Below are positions 57,581 through 64,000 of a stretch of DNA of 64,000 nt, in pieces. How positions within the stretch are numbered: the first letter of the stretch is position 1; each line of letters opens with the position of its first letter. Below the pieces are notes generated by a model. The model saw only the letters and a program-made list of their open reading frames with translations, had not been told where the DNA came from and ran no database searches. A program made the translations under genes and the position numbers. The stretch is from Micrococcus lacusdianchii. Lineage in GTDB: Bacteria > Actinomycetota > Actinomycetes > Actinomycetales > Micrococcaceae. The stretch is taken from contig NZ_JAKNUW010000011.1 in NCBI RefSeq assembly GCF_023155805.1, forward strand, positions 44,610 to 108,609, in the 5' to 3' direction.

Positions 57581-58645
57581 TCACCACTGGATCTCGAGCA
57601 TGGCGGTGTTCAGGCCCGAGCCCACGCCCAGGCACACCACCGTGTCCCCGGCGGACAGCTCGTCCATCTCCCGCACGAGGGTGATGGGCAGCGAGGCCGG
57701 GCCGACGTTGCCCAGCACGGGGAACGTCGTCGGGATCCGGTCCAGGGGCAGGCCGGCGGACTCGGAGATCGCGTTGGTGTGGAGCTGGGAGACCTGGTGG
57801 GTGATGAACCGGTCCGCGTCCTTCCACGCCCACTCGGCGGGGGTGTCGTTCCACGCGTCCATGACGAGCTCGAGGCCGTCGTTGAGCAGGGCGGTGGAGT
57901 CCGTGTACATGCCGCGGTGGTCGCCGACGCACAGGTCGTGGTGGTCGGTGCCGGCGCGGGTGATGCCGCGGACGATCCGGTGGGCGTCCGGGTGGTCCTC
58001 GATGGAGCCGACGACGGCGGCCGCGGCACCGCAGCCCAGGGTGAGGGAGGCGAACTGCTCCATGAAGTTGCCGCGGTTCGTGGTGGAGGCGTGCAGGTTC
58101 TCCACGGTGGCGTCCTGGACCTTGGAGGCGTCCTCGCTGGCGACGACCACGGCGTAGTCCACCTGGCCCGCGTCCACGAGGGTGGAGGCCATCATCAGGC
58201 CGTTGACGAAGCCGAGGCAGGCGTTGGTGATGTCGAAGTTGGTGGCCGAGGTGGGCAGGCCCATCATGTGGTGGATCCGCACGGCCACGGAGGGCTCGAG
58301 GGTCGCCCGGGTCACCGAGGTGTTGATGAGCAGCCCGACGCGCTCGGGACCGATCCCGGCGGCGGCGAGGGCGGCGGTGCCGGCCTGCGCGGCGGCCTCC
58401 TGGAAGTCCTGGGAGGCGTCCCAGTTGCGCCGGGCGCGCACGCCTGCGACGCGCTGCAGCAGGTGGGGCGGGAGCTTGAGCCGCCGGAGCACGTCCGCCA
58501 GCCGCTCGTCGAGGTCGTCCGAGGTCACCTCGAGGGGCGCCTCGACCTCGGTGACCGCCAGGAGGGCGGCGCGGGAGTACTCGTAGCTGGCGTTGCCGGA
58601 CACGTTCGTCACCAGGACCAATCTGCGGGAGGACGGGGGACTCAC
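57581..58645 (-). CDS. oleA: Acyl-CoA condensing thiolase OleA
   Basis: A 354-residue thiolase-superfamily enzyme that joins two fatty acyl-CoAs head to head into a 2-alkyl-3-oxoalkanoic acid, the first step to long-chain internal alkenes. The catalytic cysteine is C143 in FDITNACLGFVNG, the catalytic base E117 in RATLEPSVAV, and H283 (FITHQVSQ) and N313 (VLGNVGP) complete the active site, at nearly the same numbers as in the well-studied Xanthomonas enzyme. It starts at GTG with a -10 box 21 bases upstream and a perfect palindrome across the start codon. oleBC follows after 27 bases. Confidence 0.93.
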   Translation of the reverse strand: MSPPSSRRLVLVTNVSGNASYEYSRAALLAVTEVEAPLEVTSDDLDERLADVLRRLKLPPHLLQRVAGVRARRNWDASQDFQEAAAQAGTAALAAAGIGPERVGLLINTSVTRATLEPSVAVRIHHMMGLPTSATNFDITNACLGFVNGLMMASTLVDAGQVDYAVVVASEDASKVQDATVENLHASTTNRGNFMEQFASLTLGCGAAAAVVGSIEDHPDAHRIVRGITRAGTDHHDLCVGDHRGMYTDSTALLNDGLELVMDAWNDTPAEWAWKDADRFITHQVSQLHTNAISESAGLPLDRIPTTFPVLGNVGPASLPITLVREMDELSAGDTVVCLGVGSGLNTAMLEIQW

Positions 58646-58656
58646 CCCGGGGTGAG
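58641..58656. promoter_or_regulatory. Palindrome over the oleA start codon
   Basis: CTCACCCCGGGGTGAG is a perfect 16-base palindrome that includes the oleA GTG (58643-58645) and reaches to 11 bases past the -10 box. It could be an operator near the transcription start, or an RNA hairpin hiding the start codon. Confidence 0.5.
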
Positions 58657-58666
58657 GCGAGATGTC

Positions 58667-58672
58667 ACTCTA
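58667..58672 (-). promoter_or_regulatory. -10 box for oleA
   Basis: TAGAGT on the minus strand lies 21 bases upstream of the GTG. The predicted leader is about 14 bases with no good Shine-Dalgarno sequence. No clear -35 box is visible. Confidence 0.45.
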
Positions 58673-58744
58673 GCGGAGCGGTGCGGACGCCCGCCCAGGA
58701 TGGGTGTCGCTCGGCCCGGGGCGAACACGCCCGGGGGTGCCGGC

Positions 58745-59719
58745 TCAGGGCAGGCCGAGCAGGGCGGCCGCGGTGGCCGCCGGCAGGGCGAGGGAGGCCG
58801 CCGCCACGAGCGCCGCCGCCGCGGCGGGCAGGGGCGCCGGCCGGGTGAGCAGCCGCGCGGCCCGGTCGCCGAGGCCCGCGGAGGTCGGCCCGGTCGCGTC
58901 GGTCTGGCCGGCCGGACCGGCGTCGGGGCCCGGGGCGGCCTGCGCGAGGGCCCGGACGAGCACGTCCGCCGGGGCACGGCGCAGGGCGGCGTCGTCGGCG
59001 AGCATCTCGGTCACCTGGACCACGGCCAGGCGCGCGGTCTCGGCGGTGGGCAGCCACGCGCACGCCCGCGCCCACGCGGCGAAGGCCAGGCGCAGCAGGC
59101 CGTGGTGCTGGTCGAGGTGGGCCCGCTCGTGGGCCACGACGGCGTCCAGCTCCTCCGGCGACAGGCGCGCCAGCAGGCCGCTCGAGACGACGGTGAGGGC
59201 CTCCCCTCCGCGCGGGGAGCCGGGCACGCAGTAGGCCAGCGGGTCGTCGACGGGCAGCTCGCGGGCCCCGCGCGCCCCGCCGGGCCACCGGCCCGCGTCG
59301 GCGGGGCCCGTGGCCACGAGCTCGACGGCGTCCCGGTGGCGGGCCCGGGCCCGCAGGGTGCGGACGGCCGTCACGGCCGTGGTGAGCAGCAGGTGCACCG
59401 CGATCCCGGCCCCGGCGCCCACCGCCATCAGGTGCAGGCCGACGGGCAGGCCGGTGGGCCGCGGCGCGGCGGCGGCGTCGCCGGCCAGGTGCGCGGCCAG
59501 CCGGGGCGCCGCTGCCACGAGGCCCTCGCCCCACGGCAGCAGGCCCCACACGAGGGGCGCGCCCAGCAGGGCGAGCCCGCCGGCGAGGGCGACGGCCTGC
59601 CAGGCGAGGGCGGCGAGCACGGGGGAGCGGGCCGGCCACGCGGCGCGCCCGACCAGCACGGGCACGGGTCCGGCCAGGGCCACGGCGACGACGGCGAGCA
59701 GCAAGACGGGGACGGACAC
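58745..59719 (-). CDS. M56 family metallopeptidase (BlaR1-like)
   Basis: A 324-residue membrane protein with N-terminal spans (about 2-24, 34-56 and 95-115), a cytoplasmic zinc protease domain and a C-terminal span (about 296-320). H197-E-R-A-H201 in VVAHERAHLDQHH is the zinc site, preceded by the family segment AYCVPG. BlaR1 and MecR1 use this domain to cut their partner BlaI/MecI repressor, but here the protein ends right after the last span, so there is no penicillin-binding sensor domain. It follows a blaI-like gene with an 18-base gap. The signal it senses is unknown; location suggests respiration. Confidence 0.86.
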   Translation of the reverse strand: MSVPVLLLAVVAVALAGPVPVLVGRAAWPARSPVLAALAWQAVALAGGLALLGAPLVWGLLPWGEGLVAAAPRLAAHLAGDAAAAPRPTGLPVGLHLMAVGAGAGIAVHLLLTTAVTAVRTLRARARHRDAVELVATGPADAGRWPGGARGARELPVDDPLAYCVPGSPRGGEALTVVSSGLLARLSPEELDAVVAHERAHLDQHHGLLRLAFAAWARACAWLPTAETARLAVVQVTEMLADDAALRRAPADVLVRALAQAAPGPDAGPAGQTDATGPTSAGLGDRAARLLTRPAPLPAAAAALVAAASLALPAATAAALLGLP

Positions 59720-59737
59720 GGTGCCTCGGCGTCCGGG

Positions 59738-60082
59738 TCAGTCCAGCAGGCGGCGCAGGGCGGCGGAGTCGGTCTCCGAGATGCCGCCCACGAAGGCGGC
59801 CAGGACGGCCTCCCGGTCCGGGGCGGAGCCGAGGAGGTCCCGCAGCAGCTCCGCCGTGTGGGCCTCTCGGGTCACGGCGGCGCGAAAGCGGCGGGGGCGG
59901 CCCCCCTCGGCGGGGCGCACGCGGCCCTTGGCCGCCAGCCGGGTGAGGGCCGTGTGGACGGTGGTCAGGGCGGGCGGGGCGCCCTCGCGGTGCAGGTGGG
60001 TGCGGACCTCGGCGGCCGTGAGGCCCTCGGCGTGGTCCCAGAGGAGGTCCATCACGGCGCCTTCGAGGCGGGCGCGGGTCAT
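59738..60082 (-). CDS. BlaI/MecI/CopY family transcriptional repressor
   Basis: A 114-residue winged-helix repressor. It starts MTRARLEGAVMDLLWDHAEG and continues with LTAAEVRTHL, LTTVHTALTRLAAKGRV and the wing RPRRFRAAV; the C-terminal helices for dimerisation follow (LLRDLLGSAPDREAVLAAFV). GAAGGAGG precedes the ATG. It is paired with the M56 peptidase and divergent from cydA. A likely operator for it lies at 60161-60181 across the cydA promoter. The length is typical for the family. Confidence 0.92.
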   Translation of the reverse strand: MTRARLEGAVMDLLWDHAEGLTAAEVRTHLHREGAPPALTTVHTALTRLAAKGRVRPAEGGRPRRFRAAVTREAHTAELLRDLLGSAPDREAVLAAFVGGISETDSAALRRLLD

Positions 60083-60117
60083 GGGTCCTCCTTCGTCTCA
60101 CCGGTGCGTGCCCCCCG

Positions 60118-60123
60118 ATCCTA
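60118..60123 (-). promoter_or_regulatory. Possible -10 box for the BlaI-M56 pair
   Basis: TAGGAT on the minus strand lies 35 bases before the repressor ATG. The BlaI-type operator starts about 38 bases upstream of it. No good -35 box is seen. Confidence 0.35.
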
Positions 60124-60160
60124 GGCCAGGGTCGCCGGCGAGGCCCGTCGCCGTCGGTTG

Positions 60161-60181
60161 TTTTCGACAACGTGTAGAAAA
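60161..60181. promoter_or_regulatory. BlaI-type operator across the cydA promoter
   Basis: TTTTCGACA and TGTAGAAAA are inverted 9-base arms (8 of 9 match) around a 3-base ACG spacer. The GACA-N3-TGTA core resembles known BlaI/MecI operators (TACA/TGTA type). The site is strikingly AT-rich in this GC-rich chromosome and covers the spacer and -35 box of the cydA promoter. Confidence 0.65.
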
Positions 60182-60193
60182 AGTGGCTAGAGT
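60164..60193 (+). promoter_or_regulatory. cydA promoter
   Basis: TCGACA at 60164-60169 and TAGAGT at 60188-60193 are separated by 18 bases. Transcription should start near 60200, giving a leader of about 50 bases that contains the AGGAG ribosome site. Confidence 0.6.
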
Positions 60194-60249
60194 GGACGGG
60201 ACCCTCCGGCCCGTCCCCGCCGGAGCCCGCCTCGTCTCAGGAGCCGTCC

Positions 60250-61830
60250 GTGGATCCCCTCGACCTCGCCCGGTGGCAGTTCGGCATCACGACCGTCTAC
60301 CACTTCCTCATGGTGCCCCTGACCATCGGCCTCGGCCTGGTGGTCGCCGTCATGCAGACCCTCTGGGTGCGCACCGGCCGGGAGCAGTACCTGCGCATGA
60401 CGAAGTTCTGGGGCAAGCTCTTCCTGATCAACTTCATCATGGGCGTGGCCACGGGCATCGTGCAGGAGTTCCAGTTCGGCATGGCCTGGTCCGAGTACTC
60501 CCGGTTCGTGGGCGACGTCTTCGGGGCCCCGCTGGCCCTGGAGGCGCTCATCGCCTTCTTCCTGGAGTCCGTGTTCCTGGGCGTGTGGATCTTCGGCTGG
60601 GGCCGGGTGCCCCGCCGCCTGCACCTGGCGGCCATCTGGTGCGCCGTGATCGGGGCCCACCTGTCCGCGTACTTCATCATGACCGCGAACGCCTTCATGC
60701 AGCATCCGGTGGGCTACGAGGTGGTCGACGGGCGGCCCGTGCTGAACGACATCGGTGCGGTGCTGGCCAACCCCATCGTCCTCACGCACTTCCCCCACAC
60801 CATCGCCGGCTCCTGGGCCGTCGCCGGAGGCTTCCTGCTCGGCATCTCCTGGTACCACCTGTGGAAGCGCCGGCGGGACGGGATCGACACCGTGGACGAG
60901 CACGGGCGCGTCGTCGTCGGCACCACGGGCTCCAAGGCCCGCGACCGCCTGGACCACCGCGTGTGGATCACCTCCCTGCGCGCCGGCGCCGCGGTGGCGA
61001 TCGTCGGCTTCCTCGGCACCGCCTTCACCGGGCACGCCCAGGCGCAGCAGATGATCGAGTTCCAGCCCACGAAGATGGCCTCCGCCGAGGCCGCGTGCCA
61101 GGACGGCACCGCCTTCTCCGTCCTCACCCTGGGCGACCTGGGCGCGGGCGACCGCACCACCTGCACCGACGTCACCACGGTGATCGAGCTGCCCGGGCTG
61201 CTCTCCTACCTCGCCTACGAGGACTTCACCACCCCCGTGCCCGGCCTGAACTCCCTGCTGCCGGACTTCGAGGAGCGCTACGGCACGCACCTGCCGGACG
61301 ACCCGCTGTACGGCGAGCGCGCCGGAGCGCCCATCGACTACCAGCCGCTCATGGAGGTCACCTACTGGGGGTTCCGCCTCATGATCACCTTCGGCGGCCT
61401 CGGCGCGCTGGCCGGGGCGCTCACCCTCTGGATGACCCGCCGCGGCACGGTCCCCGACTCGCGGGGCTGGACGGCCACCGCCGTCGCCTCCATCGGCGCC
61501 CCCTTTGCGGCGAACGTGGCCGGCTGGGTGTTCACCGAGATGGGCCGGCAGCCCTTCGTGGTCTACCCGAACCCCGCCATGGGCGTCGACGAGGTGTACA
61601 TGTTCACGGCCGCCGCGGTCTCCCCGGGCGTGAGCGCCCAGGAGGTGCTCGCCTCCCTGATCGTGCTCGTGGGGATCTACGCCGTGCTGCTCGTCGTCGA
61701 GGTGGTGCTGATGGTGCGCTACGTGCGCGGCGGCGTGCCCGCCGGCATGCCGGAGCTCACGGCGGGCGAGCACCGGGACCCCGACGAGGACCGCCACGAC
61801 CGCGACGACGTGCTCGCGTTCGCCTACTGA
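60250..61830 (+). CDS. cydA: Cytochrome bd ubiquinol/menaquinol oxidase subunit I
   Basis: A 526-residue membrane subunit with nine predicted spans. It opens LARWQFGITTVYHFLMVPLT, whose His is a haem ligand, then KLFLINFIMGVATGIVQEFQ, FFLESVFLGVWIFGW, and later THFPHTIAGSW. The quinol-binding loop (about 230-330) is of the short type. The motif GRQPFVVY near residue 440 is diagnostic. The C-terminus is charged. CydA binds the quinol and the haems of this high-affinity, proton-neutral oxidase. The promoter is overlaid by a BlaI-type operator. Confidence 0.97.
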   Translation: MDPLDLARWQFGITTVYHFLMVPLTIGLGLVVAVMQTLWVRTGREQYLRMTKFWGKLFLINFIMGVATGIVQEFQFGMAWSEYSRFVGDVFGAPLALEALIAFFLESVFLGVWIFGWGRVPRRLHLAAIWCAVIGAHLSAYFIMTANAFMQHPVGYEVVDGRPVLNDIGAVLANPIVLTHFPHTIAGSWAVAGGFLLGISWYHLWKRRRDGIDTVDEHGRVVVGTTGSKARDRLDHRVWITSLRAGAAVAIVGFLGTAFTGHAQAQQMIEFQPTKMASAEAACQDGTAFSVLTLGDLGAGDRTTCTDVTTVIELPGLLSYLAYEDFTTPVPGLNSLLPDFEERYGTHLPDDPLYGERAGAPIDYQPLMEVTYWGFRLMITFGGLGALAGALTLWMTRRGTVPDSRGWTATAVASIGAPFAANVAGWVFTEMGRQPFVVYPNPAMGVDEVYMFTAAAVSPGVSAQEVLASLIVLVGIYAVLLVVEVVLMVRYVRGGVPAGMPELTAGEHRDPDEDRHDRDDVLAFAY

Positions 61831-61858
61831 CCCCCGCAGCTGAGAGGACCGAACGAGA

Positions 61859-62881
61859 ATGGCCGAGGCCCTGCCCGTCTTCTGGCACGTGATCATCGCC
61901 GTGCTCTGGCTCGGCTACCTGGCCCTGGAGGGGTTCGACCTCGGCGCGGGCATGCTCATGCAGGCCTGGGCCCGCGACGAGCGGCGCCGCCGGGTGCTGC
62001 TGAACGTGATCGGCCCCGTGTGGGAGGGCAACGAGGTCTGGCTCATCACGGCGATCGGCGCGATGTTCGCGGCGTTCCCGTTCTGGTACGCCTCCCTGCT
62101 CTCCACGCTGTACCTGCCCATGCTGCTGCTCCTGCTCGCCCTGATCCTGCGGGCGGTCTCCATCGAGTACCGCGGCAAGGCGCGCACGGACCGCACGCGG
62201 GCGGTGTGGACCTGGTGCCTGGCCCTGGGCTCCTTCACGGCCGCCTTCGTCGTGGGCGCCTTCCTGGCCCTGACCACCACCGGGCTGCCCATCGACGCGA
62301 ACGGCGACCGCGTGGGCGGGCCCTTCGCGTGGCTCAACGGCTGGGCCGTGCTGGGTGGGCTGGCCGTGGTCGGCTTCTCCATCGCCCAGGCGTGGGCGTT
62401 CATCGGGCTCAAGACCGACGGCGCCCCGCGGCAGGCGGCCGCCCGCTTCCTCTCGCGCTGGACCCCGGTGGCCCTCGTCCCGCTGCTCGTGTGGGCCGGC
62501 GCCGTCCTGCTGCGTGGCGACCGCCCCTGGACGTGGGCGCTGCTGGCCGCCGGCGTCGCGGCCGCGGCCGGGTCCGTCGTGGCCGCCCGCCGAGGCCGGG
62601 AGGGCCTCGCCCTGGCCGGCCTGACGCTGTTCCTCGTGGCGGCCTGGAGCGCCGTCATGATCGTCCAGTTCCCCGTGCTGCAGCCCTCCACCGTGGACCC
62701 GGCCTTCGACCTCACCGCCGAGATCGCGGCCTCCGGCCCGTACACGCTGGGCATCATGGCCGTCATCAGCCTCGTCTTCGTGCCGATCGTGCTGGCCTAC
62801 TCCGCGTGGTCCTACTGGGTGTTCCGCCGTCGCGTGCGCGAGACCCACATCCCCGAGCCCCACGCCGTGGAGCCGGTGTGA
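61859..62881 (+). CDS. cydB: Cytochrome bd oxidase subunit II
   Basis: A 340-residue membrane subunit with about eight spans. The N-terminus VFWHVIIAVLWLGYLALEGF, followed by DLGAGML, is typical of CydB. Other family features are GPVWEGNEVWLITAIGAMF and AFPFWYASLLSTLYLPM. CydB stabilises CydA. The ATG follows 28 bases after the cydA stop with AGAGGA upstream. Its stop overlaps the GTG of the next gene. Confidence 0.96.
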   Translation: MAEALPVFWHVIIAVLWLGYLALEGFDLGAGMLMQAWARDERRRRVLLNVIGPVWEGNEVWLITAIGAMFAAFPFWYASLLSTLYLPMLLLLLALILRAVSIEYRGKARTDRTRAVWTWCLALGSFTAAFVVGAFLALTTTGLPIDANGDRVGGPFAWLNGWAVLGGLAVVGFSIAQAWAFIGLKTDGAPRQAAARFLSRWTPVALVPLLVWAGAVLLRGDRPWTWALLAAGVAAAAGSVVAARRGREGLALAGLTLFLVAAWSAVMIVQFPVLQPSTVDPAFDLTAEIAASGPYTLGIMAVISLVFVPIVLAYSAWSYWVFRRRVRETHIPEPHAVEPV

Positions 62882-64000
62882 CCGACGACGGCGCGCCCCG
62901 TGGGCCAGGCCGCAAGCACGACGACGGCCCTCGGCGCCGCCGCGGTCCCGACCTGAGCCCGGCCGCGCGCCGCGCCGTCGCGGCGATGCTCGGGCTCGCC
63001 GCGCTGCGGGCCGCGGGCTGGATCCTGCTCGCCGAGTCGCTCGCCCGCCTGCTGACCCGCATGGCCGACACGCTCGACCCCGAGGGCACGGCCCAGCTCT
63101 TCGAGATGCTCTTCCTCCCGCCCGCGCCCGTCGGGCCGGTCGGTGCGGCGTCGTCGTTCGCCGGGGCCCTCGCGCTCGGCGCCGCCGGCGTGGGGCTGCG
63201 CGCCCTGGCCGACGCTGGCCAGCGGGTGTGGGGCCGCCGCGCCGCGCTCGGCGTGCAGGTGGGCGTGCGCCGCGACCTCGTGGCCCACCGCCTGGCCTCC
63301 GCGGACGGCTCGCGCCCCCGCTCGGGCGCGGACGCCGTGCTGGTCACCCACGGCCTGCAGGGCCTGGACGACTACTACACCGAGGTCCTGTCGGCCCTGG
63401 CCTCCGCCGCCGTCGTGCCCCCGGTCCTCGGCGCCTGGATCCTCACCCGTGACCCGCTCTCCGCCCTCGTGGTGCTGCTGACCGTCCCGCTCGTGCCCTT
63501 CTTCATGGTCCTCATCGGCCGGCACACGCAGGAGCGGATCGACGCCGCCCAGGACGGGCTGGACCGCCTCTCCGGCCACCTCGTGGAGCTCGCCCGCGGA
63601 CTGCCCGTGCTCGTGGGGCTGCGCCGGGCCGGCGTCCAGCGCCGCGCCCTCGAGCGGGCCTCGCAGCGGTACCACGCCGCCACCCTGGGCACCCTGCGCA
63701 CCGCGTTCGTCTCCGGCATGGCCCTCGAGCTGATCGCCTCGCTCTCCGTGGCCGTGATGGCCGTGTTCATCGGCCTGCGCCTCGTCTACGGGCAGATGGA
63801 CCTCGGTGCCGGGCTCGTGGTCCTCGTCCTGGCCGCCGAGGTGTACCTGCCCCTGCGTGACGTCGGCAGCGCGTACCACGCCTCCGAGGACGGCCGCGAG
63901 GCCGAGGGCCGGGCCCGCGCCGCCGCGCGGGAGCCCGTGCCCGAGGCGGCCCGGGACGCGCTCGCGGACCCCGCCGCCGCACCGGCGCGCGCGGTCGGTC
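62878..64000 (+). CDS. cydD: CydD-like ABC exporter, partial at window end
   Basis: The first 374 residues of an ABC transporter, cut by the window end. It starts with GTG overlapping the cydB stop (GTGA). A basic N-terminus leads to six expected membrane spans of a type-1 ABC exporter domain, with the CydD-like stretch VTHGLQGLDDYYTEVLSALA and LGAWILTRDPLSALVVLLTV. The nucleotide-binding domain should lie beyond 64000. CydDC exports thiols such as cysteine or glutathione and is required to assemble cytochrome bd. CydC or a CydDC fusion should follow. Confidence 0.88.
   Translation, partial: MTDDGAPRGPGRKHDDGPRRRRGPDLSPAARRAVAAMLGLAALRAAGWILLAESLARLLTRMADTLDPEGTAQLFEMLFLPPAPVGPVGAASSFAGALALGAAGVGLRALADAGQRVWGRRAALGVQVGVRRDLVAHRLASADGSRPRSGADAVLVTHGLQGLDDYYTEVLSALASAAVVPPVLGAWILTRDPLSALVVLLTVPLVPFFMVLIGRHTQERIDAAQDGLDRLSGHLVELARGLPVLVGLRRAGVQRRALERASQRYHAATLGTLRTAFVSGMALELIASLSVAVMAVFIGLRLVYGQMDLGAGLVVLVLAAEVYLPLRDVGSAYHASEDGREAEGRARAAAREPVPEAARDALADPAAAPARAVG

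Noticed and set aside
54635..60124. Open frame of 1,829 codons on the + strand across the ole and M56 genes
   Set aside because: It is antisense to oleBC, oleA and the M56 gene, has low-complexity Gly/Arg/Val-rich content, and shows no family motifs. Very long shadow frames are expected at this GC content.
60151..60175. Alternative dyad GTTGT/ACAAC near the cyd operator
   Set aside because: It overlaps the stronger TTTTCGACA/TGTAGAAAA repeat and has only five-base arms.

Overview
The window is a continuous piece of a very GC-rich actinobacterial chromosome, densely packed with core genes and with no sign of mobile DNA, tRNA, rRNA or CRISPR. Gene content and order point to the Micrococcaceae, most likely Micrococcus luteus or a close relative. 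The evidence is: a complete actinobacterial dcw cluster followed by sepF, yggT and wag31; a MurE without the diaminopimelate-type DNPR motif, which fits a lysine-containing wall; the pepA-lpdA-E2-lipB-lipA-DUF4191-RDD-glnA-glnE-glnA2 block, known in the same order in Mycobacterium; and an oleA/oleBC/oleD alkene cluster with the OleB-OleC fusion described for M. luteus.

Layout. 0-21 kb: division and wall cluster (mraZ, rsmH, ftsL, ftsI, murE, murF, mraY, murD, ftsW, murG, murC, ftsQ, ftsZ, pgeF, yggS, sepF, yggT, wag31, lspA, rluD), all on the + strand and mostly coupled by ATGA or GTGA overlaps. The one real gap, 319 bases before ftsZ, carries two inverted repeats and a promoter. 21-29 kb: dnaE and nrdR, then a mixed-strand group (ppgK, map, a 74-residue protein, panB). 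28.6-46 kb: nitrogen assimilation (glnA2, glnE, glnA), lipoate synthesis (lipB, lipA), a transmembrane Ser/Thr kinase, and a pepA-lpdA-E2-membrane protein operon. 46-53 kb: a PAC2 protein, a DUF4192 protein, primary sigma factor, a small zinc-ribbon protein and a topoisomerase subunit. 53-59 kb: oleA, oleBC and oleD for long-chain alkenes. 58.7-64 kb: a BlaI/M56 regulator pair beside cydA, cydB and a truncated cydD.

Two regulatory themes recur. First, many single-gene transcription units have a TANNNT -10 box only 6-7 bases before the start codon, so their mRNAs should be leaderless (ppgK, map, the 74-residue gene, panB, glnA2, the RDD gene, lipB and the gene at 52951). Second, convergent or tandem gene ends are often separated by long, nearly perfect GC-rich hairpins without a U-tract.

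Nothing here is clearly a new multi-gene system. The most interesting leads are a BlaI-type operator lying across the cydA promoter next to an M56 sensor without a sensor domain, a perfect palindrome over the oleA start codon, and the two inverted repeats before ftsZ.
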